Source: Bacteroidales bacterium (GTDB lineage: Bacteria > Bacteroidota > Bacteroidia > Bacteroidales > UBA1556). Taken from it: a DNA stretch of 9,668 bases. Both the position numbers and the translations under genes were made by a program. Where the stretch lies: the NCBI GenBank assembly GCA_029939445.1, contig JAOZSY010000090.1, positions 1 through 9,668 on the forward strand. Direction: 5' to 3'. Under the pieces are notes generated by a model. The model was not told the origin of the DNA. It ran no database searches and worked only from the letters and a program-made list of their open reading frames with translations. This document shows positions 1 to 6,271 of this stretch, piece after piece; positions within the stretch are counted from its first letter, which is position 1; every line of letters begins with the position of its first letter.

Positions 1-1
1 A

Positions 2-217
2 ATTCATAATATGCACCAGCTAAATATTGAGAAGATTGTTGAAAGTGGACAATTGAATAATGATATTAGATCTGATATTGATAAAAAAAGTTTGGCCCTA
101 ATTTTTATGGGTTCGCTTCGCTTATTGGTGAAAAGATGGGATTTGAATAATCAAAATTTTGACCTGAATAAAGAGGGTGCAAATCTATTAAATACGTTTA
201 AACAATTAACCAACTAG
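2..217 (+). CDS. TetR/AcrR-family transcriptional regulator, C-terminal part (5' end outside window)
   Basis: The reading frame is open from the left edge and ends at TAG 215-217, so only about 71 C-terminal residues are visible. The DNA-binding helix-turn-helix lies outside the window. The visible part is helical. It has a segment reading DIDKKSLALIFMGSLRLLVK, followed by a WDLNNQNFDLNKEG segment, the pattern typical of the ligand-binding domain end in many Bacteroidota TetR proteins (compare IFMGSLRLLV..W.L...FDL..EG). Such proteins are usually repressors that release DNA on binding a small molecule. It is followed 50 bp downstream by a co-oriented gene cluster, and an inverted repeat lies in that gap, so local regulation is plausible. 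The ATG at 11 is an internal Met rather than a credible start. The family call rests on recall of the C-terminal pattern only. Confidence 0.82.
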   Translation: MHNMHQLNIEKIVESGQLNNDIRSDIDKKSLALIFMGSLRLLVKRWDLNNQNFDLNKEGANLLNTFKQLTN

Positions 218-238
218 ATATTTTTTTACTAGTTTAGT

Positions 239-254
239 TAGTTAACATTAACTA
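239..254. promoter_or_regulatory. Perfect inverted repeat, candidate TetR operator
   Basis: TAGTTA-ACAT-TAACTA is a perfect dyad with 6-bp arms and a 4-bp centre, lying between the regulator's stop codon and the next gene's ATG (268). TetR proteins bind palindromes of about this size, often beside their own genes. No TAnnTTTG-type promoter box is visible in the gap, so the downstream genes may instead share a transcript with the regulator. The operator role is inferred; A+T-rich DNA can form such dyads by chance. Confidence 0.35.
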
Positions 255-267
255 TATACATTATTAT

Positions 268-654
268 ATGAATTTGAAATTGATTTTTATATTTATAATT
301 GGCTTGTTATCAATTATATTAATACCAAAAACAGCCATTGCCTGCGAAATAGAAATGAAGGTAATAAAAGGAAATAAAGATAGTTATAAAAAAGGTGATA
401 CTATTGTTGTATTAGTTGATGTAGCTTTAACTCATCGTTCGTGTCCTGTTGCAATGAAGAAAACAAAGTTTAAGCTTAACGGAATGAAGGTTATTAAATC
501 CACCCCCTGGAAACAAAAGTCGACTAATGATTGGCAACGAAAGCTAATGATTGTAATTACAGATACAAGTAAGGGGAAGATAAATATGACCGCTGTACGA
601 GAATGTGAGAAGGATGGTGGATTTGGAACCTTAAAACTTGAAGTTAGTGAATAG
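268..654 (+). CDS. Small exported cysteine-containing protein of unknown function
   Basis: This is a 128-residue protein I do not recognise. Residues 1-25 form a signal peptide: Lys4, a long Leu/Ile-rich core, and then A-I-A before Cys26. Cleavage before Cys26 would leave an N-terminal cysteine. The site is only a poor lipobox (Ala at -3), so a soluble periplasmic protein is as likely as a lipoprotein. The mature part of about 103 residues alternates short hydrophobic strands with Lys-rich stretches, suggesting a small beta-sandwich. It has three cysteines (26, 59 in an HRSCP context, 113 in a RECEK context) and a GGFGTLKLEV C-terminal strand. The cysteines could form a disulfide or bind a metal. 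The gene ends 13 bp before the iron-sulfur membrane protein gene, so the two are probably co-transcribed and this may be its exported partner. No helix, haem (CxxCH) or enzyme motif is visible. Confidence 0.8.
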   Translation: MNLKLIFIFIIGLLSIILIPKTAIACEIEMKVIKGNKDSYKKGDTIVVLVDVALTHRSCPVAMKKTKFKLNGMKVIKSTPWKQKSTNDWQRKLMIVITDTSKGKINMTAVRECEKDGGFGTLKLEVSE

Positions 655-667
655 AAAATTTTAAATT

Positions 668-1762
668 ATGATAAATAAAGTACTAGTTTTATTTTTAATT
701 ATTAGTTTTTCGTTTGTTTCTAAATCGATTATCTCTCAAGATTTTGATGATACTGAAGATACAACTCAAATAATTGTAGAACCAACATCAGATGATGAGT
801 TTTCTAGTGATGAATTCTCGTCAGGAGACAATGGTTTTAGTAATTCAGATGATGATAGTTTTAGCAATTCAAATGATGAATTTTCTGATTTCTCAGAAGA
901 CGATGAATCTTTTTCAGAAAAAACATCGATAAACTGGCATAGGTTTAATTGGGCAATTGGGATACTGTTTTTTACTTTATTAGCAGGTATTTTGGTGCGC
1001 TATGAAAAGGCTCAGAAACTTCGTCCAATATTCTTACTAGCAGCAGTTGTGATACTTGGTTTTTATAGAGGAGGCCCAGGAATTATTTCAAGCTTTCAGA
1101 ATACATATTTAGTATTAATTGGTGTATCATGGAAATGGACTGCCGCTGTGTTATTTGTAGGTGTTATTATTCTTACTTATTTTCAGGGCAAGGTTTTTTG
1201 CGGATGGATTTGTTACCTAGGAGCTATTCAGGAATTTTTGTATATAGGTAAGATTAAAATATTTCAGACGCAAAAAGCACAAAAAGTAATGCGTATTATA
1301 CGATATGTACTATTGGCCTTAATACTATTGCAATTAACTATTACACAGTCGATAGAGTGGAGTAAAATAGGTCCTTTTAAGGTTATATTTAATCTATTTT
1401 CACCCAATATTACAGGATATGTATTATTGGTAATATTATTACTAAGTTCATTATTTATTCACCGTCCATTCTGTAAAGTTGTATGTCCGGCAGGCCTTAT
1501 TTTTGGATGGGTTACAAAGATTCCTGGCGCATCGGTATTAGGAATTACAGATTCTTGTGCTGGCTGTAAAACATGTAATACTTCTTGCCAAATTAATGCT
1601 ATAACAAGAGATGATAAAACCTCAAAGCTTGATAATCAAGAGTGTATTATGTGCGGAGAGTGTTTAAGCGATTGTAAGATAAACAGTATTCAACCATTTA
1701 AGAAAAGCAATAAACATAGAAATAAGATTATATTAAAAGGTATTAAGAAGTTAAAAACATAG
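668..1762 (+). CDS. NapH/NosR-like membrane protein with two 4Fe-4S motifs and an acidic periplasmic N-terminal segment
   Basis: This 364-residue protein starts with a signal peptide (about 1-23). An acidic Ser/Asp/Glu/Phe segment follows (about 41-83), then five predicted membrane helices (near 93-110, 119-135, 155-173, 211-227, 249-266). After helix 3 comes FCGWICYLGAIQE with Cys178 and Cys182; after helix 5 comes PFCKVVCPAG with Cys269 and Cys273. These paired motifs mark the NapH/NosR/CcoG-type polyferredoxin membrane family. The C-terminal part has two CxxCxxCxxxC motifs (297/300/303/307 and 326/329/332/336) that should each bind a 4Fe-4S cluster. Basic loops (111-120, 195-212, 345-364) put the clusters in the cytoplasm and the acidic segment in the periplasm. 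Family members pass electrons across or into the membrane; the donor and acceptor here are unknown. Unusual points are Tyr instead of Pro after Cys182, and Gln and Lys instead of Pro after the last cysteines of the two motifs. The next gene starts 4 bp downstream. Confidence 0.85.
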   Translation: MINKVLVLFLIISFSFVSKSIISQDFDDTEDTTQIIVEPTSDDEFSSDEFSSGDNGFSNSDDDSFSNSNDEFSDFSEDDESFSEKTSINWHRFNWAIGILFFTLLAGILVRYEKAQKLRPIFLLAAVVILGFYRGGPGIISSFQNTYLVLIGVSWKWTAAVLFVGVIILTYFQGKVFCGWICYLGAIQEFLYIGKIKIFQTQKAQKVMRIIRYVLLALILLQLTITQSIEWSKIGPFKVIFNLFSPNITGYVLLVILLLSSLFIHRPFCKVVCPAGLIFGWVTKIPGASVLGITDSCAGCKTCNTSCQINAITRDDKTSKLDNQECIMCGECLSDCKINSIQPFKKSNKHRNKIILKGIKKLKT

Positions 1763-1766
1763 GCAG

Positions 1767-3146
1767 ATGAAAACTAAACGTATACTATTGTTATTACCAT
1801 TATTTTTATTAATAACATTTTCTGGCAATGCGCAAATGTATTGCAGAAGTATGTTGGGTGCACACCTAACTCCATTTACAAAGGACGGAAATTTATTATG
1901 GGCATTAGAAGCAACTGTAGCTCCAGGAGTAATGACTAGTCCTGTAGATTCTCTTGGAAATACAATATTAAATGGTGGAATGCTATTGGGAGCCTTAGAT
2001 TATAGTTTTATGTCTAATAAAAGCCATTTATATATAGAGGGAGGATTTAAAAATTGGACAAATTCTGAATTTGTTGATGATTCTCTTTTTAAAAAAAGTC
2101 AGCATTTTGGAATGCGTCAAGCTTTCTATTCATACTCAACAGAAGGATTAAAGCTAAAAGTGGGTTTGCATGAAACACGTTTAGGAGATTTTTTCCTTAT
2201 CGACGAAAGAGTTCTGGGAGTTAGTATTGATAAAGAAATTGGTGCTTTTACAATTAATGCAAGAGGAGGGACTGTTACCAAAAGTTTTGCTCGCATGGGT
2301 AAGTTTTGCGCAAACAGACATCTTTATAGTTTAGTAAATAAGAATTTTACTGAACAGATTGGTAGTAAGGTAGGAGAAACTAATTTGGTTGGTTTAGCTA
2401 TTAATTGGAATCCTCATTATAAAAAATCTCAAGATAATAATTCTAGCTCAGAAGATGAGTTTGCAGAGTCTGATGAATTTAATCAAAGTGATGAATTCCA
2501 CGAAAACCATGATTTTAATGAATTTGGAAGCTCAGATGAGTTCTTGGAAACTGAAACTGAAAAAGAAAAACCCAAAGTTAGAATTACTAATGTAGGTGTT
2601 ATTATTTATGATGAATTTGGTTCTGATAAATATATTCCTGATAATAAATTTTATACAGGTTTCTTAGTAGATATAAATTTTCCGTTTGGTATTTTTATGC
2701 AAACAGGGAGTGTCTATCAATCCATGAAAGATAATAATACTTTTGTTTATATAGCCAAATTTGGCAAAAGCCATTCTTGGGATAATGGTTCATTAACAAA
2801 GCTCTCGGGAGCATATATTGGAAAATCGGATGTGGATAATGCTGCTGTTTTTCAACCTATTTTTAGTAATCTTTTTATAGGAGAGGTTATGAGAATGGAT
2901 GCTACAGAATTCCCTCTTTGGCAGTTAGCTTTTAAACATCGTTTTCCTGGTAAATTAAAATTGCATTTTGCAATTAAGGCCGTTGGTCAATTGGAAGATG
3001 CTAGAACTAATGAGCAAGATATAGAGTTTGGGATTTTGGCTTTTAATAAACACCTTAAGGTTACTCTAATTGGAAGTAGAGTTGAAACCTTGGCTTTGCC
3101 CAATGAGTTTTATATGGCAAGAGTAGAAATGAGATTAGCATTCTAA
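1767..3146 (+). CDS. Predicted outer-membrane beta-barrel protein with acidic SDEF-repeat insert
   Basis: This 459-residue protein begins with a clear signal peptide (MKTKRILLLLPLFLLITFSG, cleavage probably near residue 22 at GNA-Q). The rest lacks long hydrophobic helices and shows many short alternating strands with Gly and aromatic residues. It ends in ARVEMRLAF with a terminal Phe, all typical of an outer-membrane barrel. An insert at about 221-268 is highly acidic and repeats EDEF, SDEF, SDEF, NEF and SDEF (229-259), with a further YDEFGSD at 281-287. The insert closely resembles the acidic segment of the protein encoded just upstream. There are two cysteines (26 and 181) and no CxxCH haem motif. 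The 4-bp spacing to the upstream gene indicates co-transcription, so it is probably the outer-membrane member of the same system. I do not recognise the family; porin-like or assembly roles are possible. Confidence 0.75.
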   Translation: MKTKRILLLLPLFLLITFSGNAQMYCRSMLGAHLTPFTKDGNLLWALEATVAPGVMTSPVDSLGNTILNGGMLLGALDYSFMSNKSHLYIEGGFKNWTNSEFVDDSLFKKSQHFGMRQAFYSYSTEGLKLKVGLHETRLGDFFLIDERVLGVSIDKEIGAFTINARGGTVTKSFARMGKFCANRHLYSLVNKNFTEQIGSKVGETNLVGLAINWNPHYKKSQDNNSSSEDEFAESDEFNQSDEFHENHDFNEFGSSDEFLETETEKEKPKVRITNVGVIIYDEFGSDKYIPDNKFYTGFLVDINFPFGIFMQTGSVYQSMKDNNTFVYIAKFGKSHSWDNGSLTKLSGAYIGKSDVDNAAVFQPIFSNLFIGEVMRMDATEFPLWQLAFKHRFPGKLKLHFAIKAVGQLEDARTNEQDIEFGILAFNKHLKVTLIGSRVETLALPNEFYMARVEMRLAF

Positions 3147-3219
3147 ATTAATTCAATTTTAATAACAAAGCTTTGTGTAAGCTCATTCTTGCCGTTCCTA
3201 ATTATTATCGAGTATAATT

Positions 3220-3282
3220 CGTTTAACTAAATAATAATTTTAGAATTACTTTACTTACTGAAGAATAATTATTATTTAAACG
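3220..3282. repeat. Imperfect inverted repeat (7 + 9 bp arms)
   Basis: CGTTTAA (3220-3226) pairs with TTAAACG (3276-3282), and ATAATAATT (3231-3239) pairs with AATTATTAT (3267-3275). The left arm has a 4-nt bulge (3227-3230) and the loop is 27 nt. It lies about 75 bp after the barrel gene. The stem is A+T-rich and has no T-tract directly after it, so it is not a standard terminator. It could be an RNA-end hairpin, a protein-binding site or an element end. Confidence 0.5.
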
Positions 3283-3465
3283 CGTTTGCTAAGTAGTGTC
3301 TGACCGAAAACTACCTATTTTTGTGTCTTTGATAAGAAAGGACTAAAGATAAGGCCTTTGAAGTTTTAGAAACTAAGGAGTTTACGTTTGTAATTGACTG
3401 TTTCAAAAACAAGAATAACGCAATATTTGGTGTTTTCTTGCAAAGACTAACTAAGGATTATTAGC

Positions 3466-3498
3466 TTTATAAAGCAAAATAAAAATACCATATCTTTG
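3466..3498 (+). promoter_or_regulatory. Bacteroidota-type promoter for the plug protein gene
   Basis: TATCTTTG (3491-3498) matches the Bacteroidota -7 consensus TAnnTTTG exactly. TTTA (3466-3469), 21 bp upstream, is a one-mismatch -33 TTTG box. Transcription would start about 13-15 bp before the ATG at 3518, giving a very short leader, as is common in this phylum. Confidence 0.6.
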
Positions 3499-3517
3499 CC
3501 ATATAAATTAATGAATT

Positions 3518-4804
3518 ATGACAAGAATTATACTATTAGTATCTAGCATACTATTTACAATATTTGCTTTTGCTCAAAGCGAGGAGGATTATTATGATGA
3601 TAACCATATGCGTTATGATGATTATGTTTATAGTGAGAATTTTAAAAGCGTTAAATTGTATAAGTCGGGTTTTGATTTGAGTTCCCCTGTAATAGAACTT
3701 GGTAGTGGGCAGTCTCTAACTCTAAGTTTTGATGACCTAAATGCTGAAGCAACTACATACTATTATACATTTATTCTATGTAATGCCGATTGGACTCCTG
3801 CAGATGTACTTTCTATGGAGTATATAGATGGTATAAATGAGGAGTACTTTAATGCAAATACAACATCCTTTAATACTACAATTACCTATACCCATTATAG
3901 AGTACAACTTCCTTCTAAAAATATACGATTTACTAAGTCGGGAAATTATCTATTAAAAGTATATTCTGATGATAATCCAGACCAAGCGTTGATTACTCGT
4001 AGAATGTATGTTATTGAGAATAGAGTTAGTGTAGAAACTCAATATCAGATGGCAAATTCGCCAAAATATAGAGCTACTCATCAGGAGATGTTTATTAAGG
4101 TTATGCGATCAGGCTACCCTATGCCAAATATTTATGAAGATTTTACAATGGTAATTCAGCAAAATGGCAGGAAAGATAATCTGATTGTAAAACATGAGCC
4201 TAAGGTAATGAATGATGAGTTTTTGTATTTTAATACAATCAATGATATTCTTTTTGATGCAAATAATGAATTTAGAGTGCTGGATATTAGAAGTTTAAAA
4301 ACACCTTCGGCAAATATTAATACTATTGATTATAGTTCAGCAGGATATCAAGTTAATCTATTATCTGATGAAAGTCGGACAAGATATTTAAAATACGACG
4401 ACTTGAATGGTAACTTTTCTATAATTGATTGGGACGACCCGCAGATTAGTGGTCAAATAGAGGCAGATTATGCTTTTGTTGATTTTGATTTCAGAACCGA
4501 TTCAGTGCTTTCTAATGGTGGAATATATGTTGTTGGAGCTTTAACTGATTGGCGTATCGATAATTCATCGCGTATGGCATACAATAGGTTAACAAAAAGT
4601 TATACTACTTCATTATTATTGAAACAAGGGTTTTATAATTACCAATATGTTTATGTGCCAAATAATTCAATTAAAGGTCTTTCGGCACCTTTCGAAGGCA
4701 ATTATAGCGAAACAGTGAATAAATATACTATTTATGTTTATTATAGAGATCAAGGTGAATATTGGGACCGCTTGATTGGTTATTCAACAATAAATGAACA
4801 ATAA
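3518..4804 (+). CDS. Type IX secretion system plug protein (DUF5103 family)
   Basis: This 428-residue exported protein has a signal peptide of about 19 residues (hydrophobic core, then FAFA-Q). The family hallmarks of the DUF5103/T9SS plug proteins follow in order: a strand around VKLYKSGFDLSSPVIELGSG (45-64), LSFDDL (69-74), the CNADWTP motif (88-94), YIDGINEEY (102-110), YTHY (124-127), SGNYLLKVY (141-149) and RRMYVIEN (161-168). A C-terminal beta-sandwich includes GGIYVVGALTDWR (334-346). Length is normal for the family. In Flavobacterium johnsoniae the plug protein closes the periplasmic side of the SprA translocon when no substrate is present; that function is assumed here from family membership. 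A Tyr/Asp/Glu-rich stretch (21-40) follows the signal peptide. A DUF4421-like barrel gene starts 18 bp downstream. Confidence 0.9.
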   Translation: MTRIILLVSSILFTIFAFAQSEEDYYDDNHMRYDDYVYSENFKSVKLYKSGFDLSSPVIELGSGQSLTLSFDDLNAEATTYYYTFILCNADWTPADVLSMEYIDGINEEYFNANTTSFNTTITYTHYRVQLPSKNIRFTKSGNYLLKVYSDDNPDQALITRRMYVIENRVSVETQYQMANSPKYRATHQEMFIKVMRSGYPMPNIYEDFTMVIQQNGRKDNLIVKHEPKVMNDEFLYFNTINDILFDANNEFRVLDIRSLKTPSANINTIDYSSAGYQVNLLSDESRTRYLKYDDLNGNFSIIDWDDPQISGQIEADYAFVDFDFRTDSVLSNGGIYVVGALTDWRIDNSSRMAYNRLTKSYTTSLLLKQGFYNYQYVYVPNNSIKGLSAPFEGNYSETVNKYTIYVYYRDQGEYWDRLIGYSTINEQ

Positions 4805-4822
4805 TAAGCCTTCAATGCTATT

Positions 4823-5827
4823 ATGCGAATAGTTTACCTATTTTTATTTCTTTCTTTTGTAGGCTTATTAAACGCTCAAAAAATGGATAAGATAAATAGC
4901 AAGCTAGATAAGCTCGCTAGCTGGTCTGATACAAACTATGTTTATACTTATCCTCATAGAGTTACAATAAGTCCTACTTTTTATTTGCGAACAAATAGCT
5001 TTTCTATTGAAGATAATAAAGGTGAAGGCAAAGATATAGTTTATAAGCCCAATACGCCTATGAAACTTGCCATTTCTGCTTCGTATAAATGGTTGAGTTT
5101 GGGTATTGCTTTCAAAATACCATCTTACCTTAATGATAAAGGAAATACTGAATCTTTTTCTATATATTTAGGAACTCAAACTCATTATGCAAACTGGGGA
5201 TTAGATTTTTATTTGATAAAGAATAAAGGATATTATTTGGCAAACCCCGAGGGTTTAATTGATGGCTGGACTGATAGACAAGCATACCCTTTTCGTAGTG
5301 ATTTGCAAACAATAAATATTGGGTTATCTTCTCATATTGTACTATCACGTAAACTATCATTAAAAGCTGCACTTAATCAAACAGAGAAACAGCTTAAGAG
5401 TGCAGGAGGCTTTGCTTTACAAACGGGCATTGATTTCTCTAATCTACAAAGTGATTCTACTCTAATTCCGATATCACAACAGCAACACTATAGTTCTGCC
5501 ACATTATTTCGCCAAGGAGGGTATTTAAGTATTAATATAAGGCCAGGTTATGCTTATACCTATGTTTATAAAGATTTCTATACAACAACATTTGCTTTGG
5601 TAGGTGTCGGATTTCAGGTTCAAACCTACCAAATAAGTGAAGATAGAAGTTGGGGAGCCCAAATAATGCCACAATTCCGCTTTCAACAAGTAATAGGTTA
5701 TAATTCAGAAAATGCATTTATTAAATTAATGTTTGTTTATAGCGTTTATAGTTATAAGGTGCAAAGATTAAAATTGAATAATAATTTTATGCTAATAAGT
5801 CTGGGTGGAGGTTTAAGGTTTAATTGA
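4823..5827 (+). CDS. DUF4421-like predicted outer-membrane barrel protein
   Basis: This 334-residue protein has a signal peptide (1-18, ending LLNA-Q). After it come DTNYVYTYPHRVTI (36-49), YKPNTPMKLAISASYKWLSLGIAFK (74-98), an NWGLDFYLIKNKGYY segment (124-138), many amphipathic strands and a C-terminal GGGLRFN. These are the features I associate with the DUF4421 family, a barrel family of unknown function common in Bacteroidota. It begins 18 bp after the T9SS plug gene on the same strand, so the two are probably co-transcribed. A role in type IX secretion is possible but rests on position alone. No catalytic motif is visible. Confidence 0.75.
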   Translation: MRIVYLFLFLSFVGLLNAQKMDKINSKLDKLASWSDTNYVYTYPHRVTISPTFYLRTNSFSIEDNKGEGKDIVYKPNTPMKLAISASYKWLSLGIAFKIPSYLNDKGNTESFSIYLGTQTHYANWGLDFYLIKNKGYYLANPEGLIDGWTDRQAYPFRSDLQTINIGLSSHIVLSRKLSLKAALNQTEKQLKSAGGFALQTGIDFSNLQSDSTLIPISQQQHYSSATLFRQGGYLSINIRPGYAYTYVYKDFYTTTFALVGVGFQVQTYQISEDRSWGAQIMPQFRFQQVIGYNSENAFIKLMFVYSVYSYKVQRLKLNNNFMLISLGGGLRFN

Positions 5828-6055
5828 TAATCATTGAATTAACAGTGTTTTATAACTATTATTTTGTACTGTGATTAATATTCCTAATTGTATTATTTAT
5901 ACTTCTAAACATTAAATACATTATATAATTAGTATGGTAATAAATGCTGTTGAAACTGATTAATACTGGTTTTCTTTACGCCTTGTGTTATAAAATGATT
6001 TTTTGGAATAGTGAAATAATTGTAATTAGGTGATTAATAATAGATTGATAACTGC

Positions 6056-6080
6056 TCTTATAAGCTTGTGCTTATTAAGA
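6056..6080. repeat. Inverted repeat, hairpin with 4-nt loop
   Basis: TCTTATAAGC (6056-6065), loop TTGT, and GCTTATTAAGA (6070-6080) pair with a single bulged A. It lies about 80-105 bp upstream of the putative rnf -7 box. There is no following T-tract, so binding-site function is at least as likely as a terminator. Confidence 0.45.
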
Positions 6081-6098
6081 ATGATACTATATAAGCTT
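6059..6098. repeat. 9-bp direct repeat TATAAGCTT spaced 31 bp
   Basis: The same nine bases occur at 6059-6067 and 6090-6098, an offset of 31 bp or about three helical turns, so both copies face the same side of the DNA. Both contain the AAGCTT palindrome. Paired regulator sites upstream of the rnf promoter are a reasonable reading but unproven. Confidence 0.4.
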
Positions 6099-6137
6099 AA
6101 TATCATATAGTTAATGTAAATTATTCATGTGATGCAG

Positions 6138-6168
6138 TTTTTAATTAAAATCATTTGATGTATTTTTG
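6138..6168 (+). promoter_or_regulatory. Candidate Bacteroidota promoter for the rnf operon
   Basis: TATTTTTG (6161-6168) fits the TAnnTTTG -7 consensus. A T-run at 6138-6142 gives a weak TTTT -33 box 19 bp upstream. The leader to the GTG start would be about 98 nt, long for this phylum. It contains the palindrome TATGAT-T-ATCATA (6218-6230), which could be an operator or an RNA element. Confidence 0.45.
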
Positions 6169-6217
6169 CCTTTATCTAAAAGGTAAATTCTGTTTATTAA
6201 TGAAACTATTTATATAG

Positions 6218-6230
6218 TATGATTATCATA
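6218..6230. promoter_or_regulatory. 13-bp palindrome in the rnfB leader
   Basis: TATGAT-T-ATCATA is a perfect dyad with a 1-bp centre, about 50 bp downstream of the putative -7 box and 41 bp before the GTG start. Its place in the leader suits a repressor site, but no binding protein can be named. Confidence 0.3.
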
Positions 6231-6271
6231 AACTTAATAGCCTTAAATGTTAACGAAAAATCAAAATTATA

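Larger units (their letters stand above)
3147..3517. other. 371-bp intergenic region with palindromes and possible debris
   Basis: No convincing gene is present. Reading left to right it holds: a 12-bp perfect palindrome, ACAAAGCTTTGT (3165-3176), shortly after the barrel gene; a long imperfect inverted repeat (3220-3282); a 10-bp palindrome, AAACGCGTTT (3278-3287); a TATTTTTG box (3316-3323) with no matching upstream box; a 43-codon open stretch without a start codon (3336-3464); and a good promoter next to the following gene. It separates two co-oriented transcription units and may include the remains of an inserted element, but no transposase similarity can be shown. Confidence 0.55.
5828..6271. 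other. 444-bp intergenic region upstream of rnfB, dyad-rich
   Basis: No gene of useful length is visible on either strand, and no tRNA or clear intrinsic terminator is apparent. The first 200 bp are A+T-rich with no distinct signal beyond a weak ACAGT...ACTGT dyad (5842-5872). Structure is concentrated at 6056-6111 (hairpin, direct repeat and alternative dyads), 6138-6168 (promoter) and 6218-6230 (a 13-bp palindrome). This is probably the control region of the rnf operon. Confidence 0.6.

Noticed and set aside
788..916. Acidic segment as a tandem DNA repeat
   Set aside because: The similarity is at the protein level (D/S/E/F units) with varied codons and spacing, not exact DNA repeats.
1767..3146. 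Barrel protein plus iron-sulfur protein as a multihaem extracellular electron conduit
   Set aside because: No CxxCH haem-binding motif occurs in any protein of the window.
3165..3183. Intrinsic terminator after the barrel gene
   Set aside because: ACAAAGCTTTGT and the overlapping AGCTT...AAGCT dyad are short, and no T-tract follows.
3336..3464. Possible small gene of 42 residues
   Set aside because: It has no ATG, GTG or TTG start in frame and no recognisable motif; kept only as possible debris.
5160..5717. Minus-strand open frames opposite the DUF4421-like gene
   Set aside because: They are short, have no recognisable product and overlap a well-supported gene on the other strand.
5828..6271. 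RseC-like gene or CRISPR array upstream of rnfB
   Set aside because: No open frame of suitable length exists in the gap, and the repeats are too few and too short for an array.
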